Source of the DNA: CAYJAQ01 sp964368275
Lineage (GTDB): Bacteria > Bacillota_I > Bacilli_A > ML615J-28 > CAG-313
Length of the DNA stretch: 19,115 nucleotides
Assembly (NCBI GenBank): GCA_964368275.1
Contig: CAYJAQ010000026.1
Coordinates: 1 to 19,115 of the forward strand
Direction of reading: 5' to 3'
Part shown: positions 7,354 through 14,924 of the stretch, in pieces
Layout of the letters: each line of letters opens with the position of its first letter
Position numbering within the stretch: the stretch's first letter is position 1
Translations under genes and position numbers: made by a program
The notes under the pieces: generated by a model
Database searches by the model: none
What the model saw: only the letters and a program-made list of their open reading frames with translations
What the model was told of the DNA's origin: nothing

Positions 7354-8241
7354 TTATTTATTATGCTCCAAAAGCATATTTATTTCTTCTAGGAATTTAC
7401 GAACAGCTCTACTCATTGGCTGATACTTTTTCCATATAATAAAAGTTGACTGATTAATCGCTGGTGAAAAAGGGCGAAAACATAAATCAGCATTTTTATA
7501 GTTAGCCAGTGAGCCTTCTACTGTAAAAATATAGCCCATATCATTTAAAGCAAATAGTGCTGCGTTATTGATGAGATTAAAAGTAGCAATTATCTTAAGC
7601 CTATCATAATCCTCACCTAAAGTATTTCGGTAAAAGCTTTGAACCGAGGGACGTTTATTAGCAATTATCGGTAGGCCGATAAGATCCTTAATTGTAACAC
7701 TTTCTTTTGATGCCAAAGGTGACTTACTATTCATTAATATTCCACAGGTATCATCAATACCAAGTCTAAGAAAATCATACTTGTCAATATCACCAGGCTC
7801 AATAAGTAGACCAATATCAAGTGTACCGCGGTCTAAGCGATCTTTTACATGGCTTGCGATGTCAGAATGAATATCAAAAGTAACATTAGGATATTTATTT
7901 TGAAATGACGTTATCGCTATCGGCAAAATTTCTGCTGCTTTGGTTTCAGCAGCCCCAATAGAAATAACACCACTTAAATCATCTGTTCTTAAGCGAAATT
8001 CTCTTTCAACCTTTTCTTCAAGTTCCACCATTTCTTCGGCTCGACGGCGAAACAAAAGCCCATCTTCCGTTAATGTAATACGGCGTTTACCGCGAACAAA
8101 CAACTTTGTCCCTAGTTCTTCTTCTAGTTCAGCAAGTTGCCGGGAAAGCGTCGGTTGGGTAATATACAAAGCTTCGGCCGCTCTCGAAATGTTTTCCTCT
8201 CTTGCTAAAGTCAAAAAGTATCTAATTACTCGTAGTTCCAT
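7354..8241 (-). CDS. LysR-family transcriptional regulator
   Basis: 295 residues, the usual length. Residues 1-60 form the winged helix: MELRVIRYFLTLAREENISR then ALYITQPTLSRQLAELE and GTKLFVRGKRRITLTEDG. Residues 90-290 are the periplasmic-binding-type effector domain (SGVISIGAAE at its start). GAGGTAAAATT precedes the ATG. It acts as a tetramer that activates a neighbouring promoter on binding a small ligand, and usually represses itself. Here a strong promoter and a T-N11-A palindrome lie upstream of its own start, and the probable target operon follows it in the same direction. The ligand cannot be inferred; aldehydes, quinones or oxidative stress are typical for relatives next to flavodoxin and aldo/keto reductase genes. 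Confidence 0.95.
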   Translation of the reverse strand: MELRVIRYFLTLAREENISRAAEALYITQPTLSRQLAELEEELGTKLFVRGKRRITLTEDGLLFRRRAEEMVELEEKVEREFRLRTDDLSGVISIGAAETKAAEILPIAITSFQNKYPNVTFDIHSDIASHVKDRLDRGTLDIGLLIEPGDIDKYDFLRLGIDDTCGILMNSKSPLASKESVTIKDLIGLPIIANKRPSVQSFYRNTLGEDYDRLKIIATFNLINNAALFALNDMGYIFTVEGSLANYKNADLCFRPFSPAINQSTFIIWKKYQPMSRAVRKFLEEINMLLEHNK

Positions 8242-8260
8242 AATTTTACCTCTTTATGTT

Positions 8261-8289
8261 ATTATATCATAAACATTAAAATAGGTCAA
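8261..8289 (-). promoter_or_regulatory. Promoter of the LysR gene
   Basis: Minus strand TTGACC (8284-8289), 17-bp spacer, TATAAT (8261-8266). Near consensus; it ends about 20 bases before the ATG at 8241. Confidence 0.75.
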
Positions 8290-8293
8290 TAAT

Positions 8294-8308
8294 ATGCTTA
8301 AATAGCAT
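8294..8308 (-). promoter_or_regulatory. LysR-type operator (T-N11-A palindrome)
   Basis: ATGCTATTTAAGCAT, a 15-bp inverted repeat with 5-bp arms that fits the T-N11-A rule for LysR proteins. It sits four bases upstream of the -35 box of the LysR gene, the expected place for autoregulation. Confidence 0.55.
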
Positions 8309-8394
8309 AGTGTTTTTCGTATTTTTTAACTTCTTAATTTAATATTTAGTTATTTTACTCTAGATATTTAAAAAATAATGGCACTTAAATAGTA

Positions 8395-9444
8395 TTAGTT
8401 TCCTAAATACTTTTTCTTAAGACTTAGAAAAGCTTGATTTGTTAATAACTCAGGGTGCCACTTTTCATCACTTGTAATTGCCTCAGTAATGTTTGTTTCT
8501 TCTTTAAATAAAGCATTTCCAGTAAGTAGCTTGTTAACTTCAACAATTGCTTGATACTTTTTATCATAAAAGCGAATTATTGTTGGCTGATCCATTATTA
8601 AAATGGGACTTGGATGACTCAATACTCTTCCCCAGTAGATACGTTTAAGCATTAATAGTTGCTCCATTCCCGCAGTTACTGTGATTTGATCGAAAACTTG
8701 CCCAATTCGCTGTATCAATTCTAATTTTTCAGCATTAGTCTTATCGCTATAAATTACTGATTTAGCTAGTTTATCACCATAATATTGCGTAAGTTCAGTT
8801 AGATTAGCAGCTAGTGCTTCATAGTATTCCTTACTTCCTTTATCAAATAGTTGTTCCTTCTTTTGATTAGAGGAGTGGAAATAAGATGGAAAATCATCCA
8901 AAATAGTTAAGGCCTCTTTAGTTTTTCCCAAAGCTCTTAAAACTTTTGCTTCTAAATATAGTGCATTTAAGCTAGTCTTAATATCTTTACAACCTTTTTT
9001 AATGTCATTACAAATTTCAAAAATTTCTGGGCTATGTTTAATTAAAACATTAGAGTCATTGTCCGCATAGCCACCTACTAAATCCATAACATAGATTTCC
9101 GCAATCCGGTAGTCATGTGGATACTTCTTGCGTGCCTTATTGATTAATTCACAATTACCTTTAAACTTTTCTTCATTGGGGATCATTTGATATGCTCTAA
9201 TTATTTCGTTAATCTCTTCTTCCATTTTGGATTCGTCATAACCTAGTAGTTCATCGTAGTTCATCAATTGTAACATTAAAGTAATACGCTAGTTGGGGAA
9301 TCAACGTAATATCGGGGTATGTTTCACCAGTTTCCATTTGCATACAGCAACCGTTGATACGTTAAATATGCCAGCAAGCTGTTCTTGGGTAATGTTACGC
9401 GTTTTTCTTAATCGTTTGATGTTTTCACCAATTAAAATATTCAT
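8395..9444 (-). pseudogene. XRE-family regulator with TPR-like C-terminal domain, frame-disrupted
   Basis: Starts at ATG 9442-9444 behind AAAGGAGC. The first 37 residues (IGENIKRLRKTRNITQEQLA ... VSTVAVCKW) are a helix-turn-helix of the Cro/CI type. Right after CKW one base is missing: adding one G gives WETGETYPDITLIPQLAYYF, the normal continuation. As it stands this frame stops at TGA 9301-9303. A 10-base tandem duplication at 9246-9265 restores the frame, after which 8395-9276 encodes DELLGYDESKME and a ~280-residue helical domain with TPR-like repeats. Without both lesions the join would read YFNVTIDELLGYD, exactly as in intact relatives. Such proteins are regulators that sense peptides or cell state. 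The frame is broken as sequenced; an internal start at 9276 could still give the helical domain alone. Confidence 0.85.
9246..9265. repeat. 10-bp tandem duplication
   Basis: GTAGTTCATC occurs twice back to back (9246-9255 and 9256-9265). Removing one copy gives the sequence expected for the XRE-TPR protein (TIDELLGYD), so one copy looks newly gained. Confidence 0.9.
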
Positions 9445-9457
9445 ATTTGCTCCTTTC

Positions 9458-9498
9458 TTGCTAATTAGCAACGTAAAGATCTTTACATTGATATTATA
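9458..9498 (-). promoter_or_regulatory. Extended -10 promoter with two palindromic operators for the XRE gene
   Basis: Minus strand TGATATAAT (TATAAT at 9493-9498) is an extended -10; no good -35 is seen. Directly downstream lie two perfect 14-bp palindromes: GTAAAGATCTTTAC (9473-9486), at the likely start of transcription, and TTGCTAATTAGCAA (9458-9471), just before the ribosome binding site. Their place suggests repressor binding, possibly by the XRE protein itself. Confidence 0.6.
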
Positions 9499-9588
9499 TC
9501 ATAGAAAAAAGGTTTTAACCACATAGCCATAGTTAAATGATTATTAACTAACAGTTAATTTTTATAATCGCTGTTATTAGTTTAAAAA

Positions 9589-9616
9589 TAAAAAATGGCC
9601 TCGACAAGCCATTTTT
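9589..9616. terminator. Terminator, possibly bidirectional
   Basis: AAAAATGGC (9591-9599) and GCCATTTTT (9608-9616) form a 9-bp stem with an 8-base loop. On the minus strand it is followed by a T-rich run and lies nine bases past the DUF3788 stop. The A and T flanks would let it work in both directions. Confidence 0.75.
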
Positions 9617-9624
9617 GCTAAACA

Positions 9625-10035
9625 TTATCCAAGGCGTACACTTAAGACTTTTTGGATATCATTATAATTAACCTCATTTTTAATGCGAAAATGAACCCAA
9701 CTTGAATCATTACATGGGTATTTTTGTTCAATGCTCTTTTGCATATCCTCTTGGACTTGTTCATAAAGCACATCCCACTGCTGATTACTCAAGCGAATCA
9801 TAACTGTAAAAGCATTATCTTCAGCAAAGATATTACAAATTAACTTATTCTTCTTGTAGTGGCCAATCCCCCAACCATACTTGTTCCCATAAGGGAAAAC
9901 AATTTTTTGAAGAGTTGCATAATTCGCACTTAGCCATTCATTCAATTCAACAAACATTTCTCCACAGCTAGCACAGTAATCAGTCATTTCTTTTATTGTC
10001 GGTTTTACTTCTTTATTTAACATTCTTTCGTACAT
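9625..10035 (-). CDS. DUF3788-family protein
   Basis: 136 residues, ATG start with AGGAGGTT seven bases upstream. The sequence MYERMLNKEVKPTIKEMTDY, then NEWLSANYATL and GWGIGHYKKNKLICNIF, matches my recollection of DUF3788 proteins, single-domain cytosolic proteins of about 140 residues with a fold like that of the YdhG/DUF1801 type. Their function is not known. Cys residues at 21 and 24 (CASC) are notable and could bind a metal. It stands alone between a terminator and an intergenic stretch, so is probably a single-gene transcript. Confidence 0.65.
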   Translation of the reverse strand: MYERMLNKEVKPTIKEMTDYCASCGEMFVELNEWLSANYATLQKIVFPYGNKYGWGIGHYKKNKLICNIFAEDNAFTVMIRLSNQQWDVLYEQVQEDMQKSIEQKYPCNDSSWVHFRIKNEVNYNDIQKVLSVRLG

Positions 10036-10072
10036 CTATTTAACCTCCTAAAAAGTCCTTTTCATCATTGGT

Positions 10073-10093
10073 ATATTAATAATAAATTAATAT
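10073..10093. repeat. AT-only inverted repeat
   Basis: ATATTAAT and ATTAATAT, 8-bp arms with a 5-base loop, in the leader of the DUF3788 gene. Could be an operator or chance in AT-rich DNA. The rest of 10036-10210 shows only a direct repeat TATGCGA (10175-10181 and 10186-10192). Confidence 0.3.
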
Positions 10094-10210
10094 TTCCTTT
10101 ACTATCTTTTCATGTATTTTAGAACTATGCATCAATAATTAACGCTAATATAATTATACAGAATCTACTTTTTTTATGCGAGTAATATGCGAAAGTGTTT
10201 TCCTAGTTTC

Positions 10211-11437
10211 TTACGTGTTACTCTTTTTAACTGCTACTTGTAAGCCTTTTTGATAAAACCTGCGATTAGTTAACACAATAATTGCTAAAACAAGTAGTAA
10301 GATACCCGATATAATTCCTAGTAGACGTAAAGAAACAACATCAGCTAATGGTCCAAATGCTAACATACCAAGTGGTAAAAAGCCTGAATATATAGCGCCA
10401 AACAAGCCAAATACTCTTCCTTGCATGGCGATGGCTGTTTTTTCCTGTAATAGCGTAACAGAGGCTGTCTGTACCATTGTTAAAGCTACCCCATAAATGG
10501 CCATCATAATAAGATAGCAAACAAAGTTATCAATTGCGCCCATTAAAATAGCCAGAATACCAAAGCTAATCATGCCAACAACCAAAGTCTTGACCCGATT
10601 TTTAAAGCCTCCCCAGGTACCAATGACTAGGCCCCCTGCTGTCATACCGATAAAACCAATTACCTCAACTAAGCTTAAATACCAATAAGTATCGCCATAA
10701 TAGCGTTTCACAAATAAAGCTGATAAAAAGCCTGTTGGCACACATAAAAAGATGAATAAACCAAAGAGGAGCAGCAAGGCGCCAATAAAACGCTCTTGGC
10801 GTGCATAACTAATGCCCGCTTTCATCTCTTTAAACATTGATTCGGTATTTTCCCCTTTAACAAATGGAATCTTAATAAATGCCAAAATACTTACACCAAT
10901 TATTGCTGTTAGAATATCAATAGAGAGCGTAATTTGAAATGATACTAGTGATAGCAGTGTGCCTGCTACTATTGGCGCAACAAACTGAACAAGCGATTGA
11001 ATTAATGAATTTGTCCCATTAAACTTCATTAATTTATCTTGGGGAACAATTTGTGGTATTACTGAATTAACTGCTGGCGTTTGAATGCCTGTTCCCAGCG
11101 AACGAATAACTGAAATTACCAAAAGGAAAATCAATAATGATGTGTCACTATTAATATAGGGAAAGCTGATAATTAATATCAAAGTTGATAAAGCGATAAT
11201 AAGATCGGAAATAATGATTAACTTCTTCTTTGAATAGCGATCTGCCCATACTCCAGAAAAGAATGAAATGATAAACTGGGGAAGATAACTAGCCACAGCG
11301 AATAGCGACACCCAGATTCCCGAGGCAGTTTGTAGGGTGACATACCAAATAATAGCAAATTGAACAATTGAAGAACCAAATAATGAGACACCTTGACATG
11401 CAAGGAATAGCGCTGCTTTTTTCTTAAAATCTTGCAT
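10211..11437 (-). CDS. MFS transporter, DHA3-like drug/macrolide efflux type
   Basis: 408 residues from ATG 11435-11437, chosen because GGAGG lies eight bases before it and inside the longer frame. Twelve hydrophobic helices are visible. Loop motif A (SGVWADRYSKKKLIIISD) between helices 2 and 3 is the MFS hallmark, and the ends are like those of the DHA3 family that includes Mef macrolide exporters (SLFGSSIVQFAIIWYV, FALFVKRYYGDT-type loop). It would use the proton gradient to expel a small hydrophobic compound. The tandem MerR gene ends 70 bases upstream, which is the usual layout for a drug-sensing regulator and its exporter. Substrate not inferable. Confidence 0.88.
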   Translation of the reverse strand: MQDFKKKAALFLACQGVSLFGSSIVQFAIIWYVTLQTASGIWVSLFAVASYLPQFIISFFSGVWADRYSKKKLIIISDLIIALSTLILIISFPYINSDTSLLIFLLVISVIRSLGTGIQTPAVNSVIPQIVPQDKLMKFNGTNSLIQSLVQFVAPIVAGTLLSLVSFQITLSIDILTAIIGVSILAFIKIPFVKGENTESMFKEMKAGISYARQERFIGALLLLFGLFIFLCVPTGFLSALFVKRYYGDTYWYLSLVEVIGFIGMTAGGLVIGTWGGFKNRVKTLVVGMISFGILAILMGAIDNFVCYLIMMAIYGVALTMVQTASVTLLQEKTAIAMQGRVFGLFGAIYSGFLPLGMLAFGPLADVVSLRLLGIISGILLLVLAIIVLTNRRFYQKGLQVAVKKSNT

Positions 11438-11466
11438 AATAAAAACCTCCATTTTTTTCGTAGCCA

Positions 11467-11499
11467 ATTATATCACAATTTAACATAATGGTGTGTCAC
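11467..11499 (-). promoter_or_regulatory. Promoter of the MFS gene with long spacer
   Basis: Minus strand GTGACA (11494-11499) and TATAAT (11467-11472, with upstream TGA as extended -10) are 21 bp apart. MerR proteins activate promoters with unusually long spacers (19-20 bp) by twisting DNA, so this fits control by the adjacent MerR protein, though the spacing is one base beyond the norm. Confidence 0.4.
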
Positions 11500-11507
11500 T
11501 GGAGGGT

Positions 11508-12263
11508 TTATATTTTTAAGTTTTTAATGTTAGTTAATATCTGATCCATTTCCAGGGAATCATTGTATGTATTGGTCAAAGCAACTATCAAATGATCACA
11601 AACTGAAATGATATCTTCATTGCTATTAGGTGTATTTAAAACCTGTTCTACTTCAACCGTACCTCTTTGCATATTGTCTAAACTATTTAGCAAACGGTAA
11701 ATAGCTACTAATGAATAATTAGCAAGTCGTAATGATTTAATAATACTTATTCGCTCCAAGTCTATTTCAGTATATACCAAATGTCCATTCTCTTTTTTAG
11801 TAGTTTTAAGTAAACCATTTCTTTCCCAAGTACGAATAGTATCTAGAGTAATATTCAACTTCTTAATTACTTCAGTTCGTTTATACTTATTACGCGGCAA
11901 AACTATTTCAGCTTGCTTAAGCACTTGTTCAACAATTCTTATAGCCGCTTGTGCACTGCTTATTTCGGTGGTTATCATCTCTCGATACTTTTCATTTTCA
12001 AAAAATGCCTTATCAAAGTCAAGTTCAGCACAGGCTTTTACAATTTTTACTGCTTGTTTACGCAAACCATTTTGTAATACTTCAGCTCTCATGGCAACGC
12101 GAATTAAACGGCACTGAGCAAGGTGCAAGTCACTATACTGCCGGTAGCCATTAAGTAGCCGATATGGTGTGGTCAAAAAGCCAATATCTTCATAAAAGCG
12201 GACCGTATTCACATGTATGCCAATTGCATCAGCAATCTGTTTAGTTGTATAAATCTTTTCCAT
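11508..12263 (-). CDS. Tandem MerR-type regulator
   Basis: 251 residues counted from ATG 12261-12263. Residues 3-70 form a MerR winged helix (YTTKQIADAIGIHVNTVRFY, then EDIGFL and GYRQYS). A helical linker follows, and residues 127-195 form a second MerR-type winged helix (YKRTEVIKKLNITLDTIRTW, ERNGLL, VYTEIDLERI). Carrying two DNA-binding domains in one chain is less common; such a protein could grip a promoter as a monomer or bridge two sites. No separate ligand domain is evident. The frame stays open upstream to 12335, but a promoter overlaps that stretch, so the shorter start is favoured. No ribosome binding site precedes it. Probable regulator of the MFS gene that follows. Confidence 0.8.
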   Translation of the reverse strand: MEKIYTTKQIADAIGIHVNTVRFYEDIGFLTTPYRLLNGYRQYSDLHLAQCRLIRVAMRAEVLQNGLRKQAVKIVKACAELDFDKAFFENEKYREMITTEISSAQAAIRIVEQVLKQAEIVLPRNKYKRTEVIKKLNITLDTIRTWERNGLLKTTKKENGHLVYTEIDLERISIIKSLRLANYSLVAIYRLLNSLDNMQRGTVEVEQVLNTPNSNEDIISVCDHLIVALTNTYNDSLEMDQILTNIKNLKI

Positions 12264-12272
12264 AGTAGTTGT

Positions 12273-12300
12273 ATTATACACCATTTCTGTCAAAAAACAA
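12273..12300 (-). promoter_or_regulatory. Promoter of the tandem MerR gene
   Basis: Minus strand TTGTTT (12295-12300), 16-bp spacer, TATAAT (12273-12278). Transcription would begin about 3-5 bases before the ATG at 12263, giving an almost leaderless mRNA. Confidence 0.5.
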
Positions 12301-12380
12301 AATATTTTAGTAACTAGGCAACTAAACTTCGCCAAGAAATTCGCTTATTCTAAAGTTTTGGTTTTTAATAAACAAATAAG

Positions 12381-12409
12381 CAAAGAAAAGTGCTTGCTAA
12401 GCAAACACT
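12381..12409 (-). terminator. Probable terminator of the EamA-AKR operon
   Basis: Minus strand AGTGTTTGC and GCAAGCACT (12389-12409) form a 9-bp stem with one G-U pair and loop TTA, followed by TTTTCTTTG. It lies about 125 bases past the aldo/keto reductase stop. The stretch 12264-12534 otherwise holds only the MerR promoter. Confidence 0.55.
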
Positions 12410-12534
12410 CTAATAATGGTTCTAATTGACCTTTTTCCATCTTTTCAGTGTGGGAAAAAGTGTTTCACAATGTTTTCGCATTTTCGCTTTTGTCTACCTG
12501 CTTGTTTAGCGAAAGGAACGTTCATCTCAGTTAA

Positions 12535-13689
12535 TTATTTGAATAATTCTTTTGCTTTAATCATCTTTTCAACAATCTTAACATTAAATGGGCATCTTGT
12601 CTCACAACCACCACAATGAATGCAATCATTTGCATTAACCGCTAATGCTTCATAATGTGCTTTTAAAGAAGCCGGAACTGTATTTTGTGCATTGAGTTGC
12701 ATAGTTGCTAAATCATATAATTTGTTAACCATGGCAATGTCAATGTTTTTAGGACATGGTTTACAATGGCCACAATATGTACAAGCTCCGCCATAGGCAT
12801 GTTTAGGAGCACTAGCTAATACCGTTGCGTAATCCTTTTCTTCATCAGTTGAGAATTCATAACGAGCAGCTTCTTCGACTTGCTCAGGATTATCAAAACC
12901 GACCATAACACTTTTTACACCAGGTCTTGTCAATGAGTAATGTAAACACATAATTGGGGTTAAAGCTACTTTGAATGGTGAAGCCTCAGCGTTAAATAGT
13001 CGCCCTCCAGCAAAGCCCTTCATAACAGTAATTCCAACATTGTTTGTTTCACATAGTTTATACAGTTCGGTTCTTTCAACTGATATACCACCAAGTTCTT
13101 CATCATATTCATCAGCAAAATAAGCATTAATGTCATCAACAGCTGGTAACATATCAAACGCAGGATTAATACTAAATAGAATCATCTCTACTAAACCCAT
13201 TTCAACAACTCGCTTGGCGATTGCGGGATTATGCGTACTTAAACCTATATGACGAATAATCTTCTTAGCTTTCAAATCGCGAACATATTCAATAAATGGG
13301 CCATTAATAATTTCTTCTAAATCACTTTCTAAGTCAACATAGTGAATCATTCCCAAATCAATGTAATCAGTATGAAGGCGTGTCAATAGATCTTCAAATG
13401 CCTTTTTTACTTTCTCCATATTACGTGTGCGGACATACTGACCATCTTGCCAAGTTGAACCTATATGACCTTGAATAATCCACTTCTCGCGTTTACCTTC
13501 GATGGCATCACCAACTTTTGAACGGACTTCTGGATCTGACATCCAACAATCTAAAATATTAATGCCAAGTTTTTCACAGCGATCTGTAATAGCCTTGCAT
13601 TCTGCAGCGTCATGGCGCTCAAACCATTCTGCCCCTAGACCTATTTCACTAACCATAATATTAGTCTTACCTAATTTGCGATATTTCAT
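12535..13689 (-). CDS. Aldo/keto reductase with two C-terminal iron-sulfur motifs (second copy)
   Basis: 384 residues from ATG 13687-13689, which has AAAGGTGA in front; the GTG three codons upstream overlaps that site. Same build as the protein at 5096: barrel with ISEIGLGAEW-type start, ILDCW (catalytic Asp), YIDLGMIHYVD (catalytic His), then CTYCGHCKPCP (from residue 303) and CIHCGGCETRCP (from residue 356), eight cysteines for two 4Fe-4S clusters. Again the catalytic Lys position reads IQGHIG. An extra segment of about 15 acidic residues (DDINAYFADEYDEELGG) is absent from the first copy. Likely a cytosolic oxidoreductase of small carbonyls linked to low-potential carriers. It is the last gene of the EamA-VOC-GyrI operon, 69 bases after the GyrI-like gene. 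Confidence 0.92.
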   Translation of the reverse strand: MKYRKLGKTNIMVSEIGLGAEWFERHDAAECKAITDRCEKLGINILDCWMSDPEVRSKVGDAIEGKREKWIIQGHIGSTWQDGQYVRTRNMEKVKKAFEDLLTRLHTDYIDLGMIHYVDLESDLEEIINGPFIEYVRDLKAKKIIRHIGLSTHNPAIAKRVVEMGLVEMILFSINPAFDMLPAVDDINAYFADEYDEELGGISVERTELYKLCETNNVGITVMKGFAGGRLFNAEASPFKVALTPIMCLHYSLTRPGVKSVMVGFDNPEQVEEAARYEFSTDEEKDYATVLASAPKHAYGGACTYCGHCKPCPKNIDIAMVNKLYDLATMQLNAQNTVPASLKAHYEALAVNANDCIHCGGCETRCPFNVKIVEKMIKAKELFK

Positions 13690-13758
13690 CTTTTTCACCT
13701 TTTCTTTCTATTTATTTATCTCTGCTAATCAATACTTATTAGGTATTAAAAGCGACCG

Positions 13759-14397
13759 CTACTTACTAACCTTTTTAATTGGATGTCTAATAACCGTCTT
13801 TGCCTTATTTATATCACATCGACGTGGATCACTTAAATATATTTCATGATGATATCTAGTGTCTGTGATATCTAACTCATAGCCCTGTTCTTTAATAAAC
13901 TGATGCATCTTTTCAACAGTCTGTGGCTCATCATCATAACTGCCAATGTGCATACACTGAACGGAAAGGCCTTCATCATAGGTAAAATACTCAACACGTG
14001 AAAAGTCTTGTTTCTTTTTTTGTGTGGCCTCATTTACCGCCCAATCAAAATCAGCTTTGGTAACAAAATCAGGTAGTCGTATAAGTGAAATGAAATTAAA
14101 ATCTACTTTCCGGTTATAATCAATACCAATAGTATCTTCTTGCCACCAAAATCCTTCAAGGGGTGGAACAACATAACTGAAGTATCCATCTATTTTGTAG
14201 GGACCATTATAACTCATTTTTATCGTATAAGCAATGCCATATAACATACCGACAGTTTGTTTATAATCGCCATTTTCTTCATTAGGATTGCCTTTTCCTC
14301 TAACAGCGAGATAGTTGATTGGAGGAACAGTAACAATCTCAGGTTTATTCTTTGGTAGGTAAAATTCTTTATACTCTTTTCGAAAATCAAATGCCAT
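13759..14397 (-). CDS. GyrI-like small-molecule binding protein
   Basis: 212 residues from ATG 14395-14397 with AGAGGA upstream; the longer frame has no ribosome binding site. The domain covers most of the chain: ADFRKEYKEFY-type start, then IVTVPPINYLAVRGKGNPN, a central FWWQEDTIG and YFTYDEGLSVQCMHIGSYDD with KMHQFIKEQGYEL, which are typical of stand-alone GyrI-like proteins (SOUL/GyrI fold). They bind hydrophobic cations or other small molecules in a cup lined by Trp and Glu; some relatives hydrolyse cyclopropanoid toxins. No DNA-binding domain is attached. Within this operon of transporter, VOC and reductase it fits a role in toxin binding or breakdown. Confidence 0.82.
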   Translation of the reverse strand: MAFDFRKEYKEFYLPKNKPEIVTVPPINYLAVRGKGNPNEENGDYKQTVGMLYGIAYTIKMSYNGPYKIDGYFSYVVPPLEGFWWQEDTIGIDYNRKVDFNFISLIRLPDFVTKADFDWAVNEATQKKKQDFSRVEYFTYDEGLSVQCMHIGSYDDEPQTVEKMHQFIKEQGYELDITDTRYHHEIYLSDPRRCDINKAKTVIRHPIKKVSK

Positions 14398-14472
14398 GAT
14401 TAGTCCTCTTCTCTGTATTATAATCAAAGTTTTATAATACTAAGACATTTAAATTAATGATCTCAGTAATAT

Positions 14473-14886
14473 TTATTCTGAAATTTTGAAATCTGATGGT
14501 TTAAAATCAGCATTGGGGCGATATCCTGGTAGTGATAAATACCATTCAATGCCAAACTTATCAATAACAACAGTTGCACAAGGACTCCAAGGCAACTCGC
14601 AAACATCCATTTTAACAATACCGTCAGTCTTTAATAGTTTATAGGCGTTTTCTAATTCGGTCCGGGTATGAAACTCATAACCTAATTGTACTGGGTTATT
14701 AACAGGAACGGCGTTACTATCAACAACAGAAATAAATGGTTCACCATTTTTCATTAGTTCAGAGTGGTAATACCCCTTGTTATCTTCATTTAATACATAG
14801 TAGCCTAATTCTAATCCAAAAGCTTTTCGGTAAGTTTCAACCGCTTCAAAGCTATTTCTAACATATAGTCCAATTCCGAGGCCCAT
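14473..14886 (-). CDS. VOC-family protein (PhnB/glyoxalase-like)
   Basis: 137 residues, ATG start with AAGGAGAA six bases upstream. Two beta-alpha-beta-beta-beta modules of the vicinal oxygen chelate fold: IGLYVRNSFEAVETYRKAFG, GYYHSELMKNGEPFISVVD, then VQLGYEFHTRTELENAYKLL and ATVVIDKFGIEWYLS. This is the PhnB-like branch (3-demethylubiquinone methyltransferase-type), whose members bind a substrate or drug or act as lyases. Metal ligands usual in glyoxalase I are only partly present (His41, Glu71 region), so catalysis is uncertain. It lies 75 bases before the GyrI-like gene and 38 bases after the EamA gene. Confidence 0.8.
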   Translation of the reverse strand: MGLGIGLYVRNSFEAVETYRKAFGLELGYYVLNEDNKGYYHSELMKNGEPFISVVDSNAVPVNNPVQLGYEFHTRTELENAYKLLKTDGIVKMDVCELPWSPCATVVIDKFGIEWYLSLPGYRPNADFKPSDFKISE

Positions 14887-14924
14887 AATATTCTCCTTAA
14901 GTTATATGCCTAAGCACATCTATA

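Noticed and set aside
9276..9276. ATG 9276 as the true start of a stand-alone protein at 8395-9276
   Set aside because: No ribosome binding site precedes it, and the upstream sequence encodes the missing XRE domain once the two indels are removed.
12424..12475. Hairpin TGTGGGAAA/TTTCACA near 12450-12470
   Set aside because: It has a bulge and no U-run on either strand, so I do not call a terminator.
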